Of a stretch of DNA of 64,000 nt, positions 62,531 to 64,000 are shown piece by piece. Position numbers and translations under genes: made by a program. The DNA is from JL08 sp963765555 (GTDB lineage Bacteria > Pseudomonadota > Alphaproteobacteria > Rhodobacterales > Rhodobacteraceae). Location of the stretch: positions 186,001 through 250,000 of the forward strand of contig CAVXWX010000001.1 in assembly GCA_963765555.1 (NCBI GenBank). The letters are read 5' to 3'. Below the pieces are notes generated by a model, which saw only the letters and a list, made by a program, of their open reading frames with translations, did no database searches and was not told the DNA's origin. The first letter of the stretch is position 1. Each line of letters begins with the position of its first letter.

Positions 62531-64000
62531 GGGTTTGTTGCATCCGCTGCCGGCAACCACACCGCAAACACAGTGCCGCCTTCGCTGCCGTGCCGTGCGG
62601 TGATCTGGCCGCCGGCCCGTTGTACGAGCGTCTGGCTGATGGATAACCCCAATCCCGAACCTTCGCCCGGTTTGGTGGTGAAAAACGGATCAAAAACCTT
62701 TTCCAGAATGTCATCGGGAATTCCGGCACCGCTGTCTTTGATTTCTACCGACACGCCTCGCCGGTCGTTCCGGTTCCGGGGTTTGATCCGAAGGGTCAGC
62801 ACGCCGCTTCCGTCCATGGCCTGCAGTGCATTTACAAGCAGATTGATGATGACCTGCTGCAATTCGCCATGGTCCATCACCACTTGCGGTGCATCCTGAA
62901 AATCGCGAACCACCGTCGTGTCGGTCTGGCCAATGCCATAGCCCACAAGAACAAGGCAATCTTCGATCACTTCGTCCACCGCAACCGTTTCGGTGGTTCC
63001 GCTGAATTCGCTGGGGCGGGCGAATTGCAACAGCTTGCCGACAATCGCGTTGATCCGCTGTACCTGTCGGTCGATCAGTGAAAACTCTGTGTTCAGATCC
63101 ACGGCCTTGTCACCCAACGCGGCGCGCATGACATCCACGTTGCCTTGAATGACCGCGACGGGGTTATTGATCTCATGCGCCACACCGGCCGTGATTTCGC
63201 CGATTGACGCGAGTTTTTCGGAAACCACAAGTTGCTGGAATGTCGTTTCCAGTTTCTTGTTTGCGTCGCGCAGTTCTTCGGTGCGCTGTTCGACCCGCGT
63301 GTTCAATTCCTCGGCCCAGTTCCGCAATGCCTGATCACGGTCCCGTACCTGATCCAGAAGAGTATCAAGATGTGATGCAACCTCGCCTATTTCGTCGCGG
63401 GTGCCCACGGGTCCGATCCGCGCTTCCAGATTTCCTTTTTCCACCCGGCGCATGGTTTTTGTCATGCGTTCCAATGGCGCGAAAATACCGCGCGCAATGC
63501 GCAGAAACAAAGGCACAGTTAGGGCAACGATAGCGAGGAAAGCGGCCAGTATCGACCAGTAAGCAGATTGTGTCGCCGCTTTGAACGGTGCTTCAAGAAA
63601 GCCGACATACAACATACCGACCCGTTTGTTGTGACTGTCCAGGATCGGCAAGTAGCCTGAAATGTACCAATCGTTGACCACAAAGGCGCGGTCCAGCCAC
63701 GTGCGCCCTTCATCCAGAACAGCGCCGCGCACTTCGGCTGAAACGCGTGTGCCAAGGGCACGGACATCTTCGAACAGGCGGACGTTGGTGCTGATGCGTA
63801 CGTCTTCCAAAAACAGTGTGGCGGTGCCTTGGCGCGCGCCATCCGCATTGGATTCGCGGTAGACAAGATCGTTGATGGTATCGATGAAATGCAGGTTCCG
63901 GTTCAATAATGTGCCGCCCACCAACACGCCCTCATGTCCGGCCAATGCCACATGGGTTGCGGTATGCACGACCATTCCGCGATCCTCGACCAGTCGTTGC
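62527..64000 (-). CDS. Sensor histidine kinase with periplasmic cache domain (partial at 5' end)
   Basis: At least 490 residues are present; the gene continues past the right edge. From the visible part: a cache-like periplasmic sensor (to about residue 130, with FVVNDWYISGYLPILDSHNKRVGMLYVG), a transmembrane helix (YWSILAAFLAIVALTVPLFL), a HAMP linker, a coiled coil, the HisKA phosphoacceptor in GVAHEINNPVAV, and an HATPase domain with N box INLLVNALQAM, G1 DSGAGIP and G2 GSGLGLSIS. It overlaps the response regulator stop by 4 bases tail to tail. It is probably the partner of that regulator. The signal may be a small organic acid. Confidence 0.92.
   Translation of the reverse strand, partial: QRLVEDRGMVVHTATHVALAGHEGVLVGGTLLNRNLHFIDTINDLVYRESNADGARQGTATLFLEDVRISTNVRLFEDVRALGTRVSAEVRGAVLDEGRTWLDRAFVVNDWYISGYLPILDSHNKRVGMLYVGFLEAPFKAATQSAYWSILAAFLAIVALTVPLFLRIARGIFAPLERMTKTMRRVEKGNLEARIGPVGTRDEIGEVASHLDTLLDQVRDRDQALRNWAEELNTRVEQRTEELRDANKKLETTFQQLVVSEKLASIGEITAGVAHEINNPVAVIQGNVDVMRAALGDKAVDLNTEFSLIDRQVQRINAIVGKLLQFARPSEFSGTTETVAVDEVIEDCLVLVGYGIGQTDTTVVRDFQDAPQVVMDHGELQQVIINLLVNALQAMDGSGVLTLRIKPRNRNDRRGVSVEIKDSGAGIPDDILEKVFDPFFTTKPGEGSGLGLSISQTLVQRAGGQITARHGSEGGTVFAVWLPAADATNP

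Noticed and set aside
1..64000. Mobile elements, CRISPR arrays, tRNA or rRNA genes
   Set aside because: No transposase, integrase, repeat-spacer pattern or recognisable structural RNA sequence was seen on either strand; a tRNA scan was not possible by eye.

Overview
The window looks like chromosome of a marine Roseobacter-group alphaproteobacterium (Rhodobacterales). The reasons are a moderately GC-rich composition, tightly overlapping operons, and a Rhodobacterales-style formate dehydrogenase locus (DUF3305, DUF3306, TorD-like chaperone, Tat mini-protein, FdhABC, with DUF6494, Mrp, lipoate-ligase-like and DUF6505 genes nearby). A non-pyrrolysine MttB-family methyltransferase, a BMP-type ABC importer and a moxR/bat cluster fit the same lineage. 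I see no rRNA, tRNA, insertion sequence, prophage or CRISPR array. The identification is inference from gene content.

Layout. 0-7 kb: the end of an oligopeptide-type ABC ATPase, a small methyltransferase, and a beta-oxidation operon (bifunctional hydratase/dehydrogenase, thiolase, two acyl-CoA dehydrogenases) whose order resembles the pimeloyl-CoA (pim) operon. 7-11.5 kb: a diverged DgoK-like kinase, rpe, an orphan 2H phosphoesterase (DUF1045) and two nucleotide-sugar enzymes for surface polysaccharide. 11.5-15 kb: a metallo-beta-lactamase-fold / DinB / FAD monooxygenase / DUF2783 operon. 15-20.4 kb: tamA-tamB. 20.6-26.4 kb: a BMP-type importer with a cytosine-deaminase-like amidohydrolase, probably for nucleobase or nucleoside salvage. 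26.4-37 kb, all on the minus strand: sulfatase, periplasmic HAD phosphatase, PafA-like phosphatase, then moxR-DUF58-DUF4381-batA-batB/C-batD. 37-40 kb: a Crp/Fnr regulator and an eight-heme cytochrome with HEAT/TPR-like tail. 40-46.8 kb, minus strand: gntR-dapA-like-aldehyde dehydrogenase-proC-like-mttB-like-FAD oxidase, with a perfect GntR-type palindrome upstream, likely an amine or betaine catabolic operon. 46.9-64 kb: a GlcD-like dehydrogenase, then the respiratory formate dehydrogenase locus, ending in a two-component system.

How the genes work together. The formate dehydrogenase is a Tat-exported Mo/W-bis-MGD enzyme (Cys, not Sec) with an Fe-S subunit and a cytochrome b subunit, served by a dedicated chaperone, Fe-S carrier and DUF proteins. 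Its probable response regulator lacks the GAFTGA loop and so may not work through sigma-54.

Sequence quality. I find sixteen single-base frame breaks in eight otherwise well-conserved genes. Fifteen are net +1 and most lengthen a short run of one base. They cluster at 3.4-6.2, 12.0-12.7, 30.8-32.3, 41.8 and 49.7 kb, while many long genes elsewhere are intact. I read this as mainly residual insertion errors in the assembly rather than gene decay. Broken genes are listed over their full extent as they stand.
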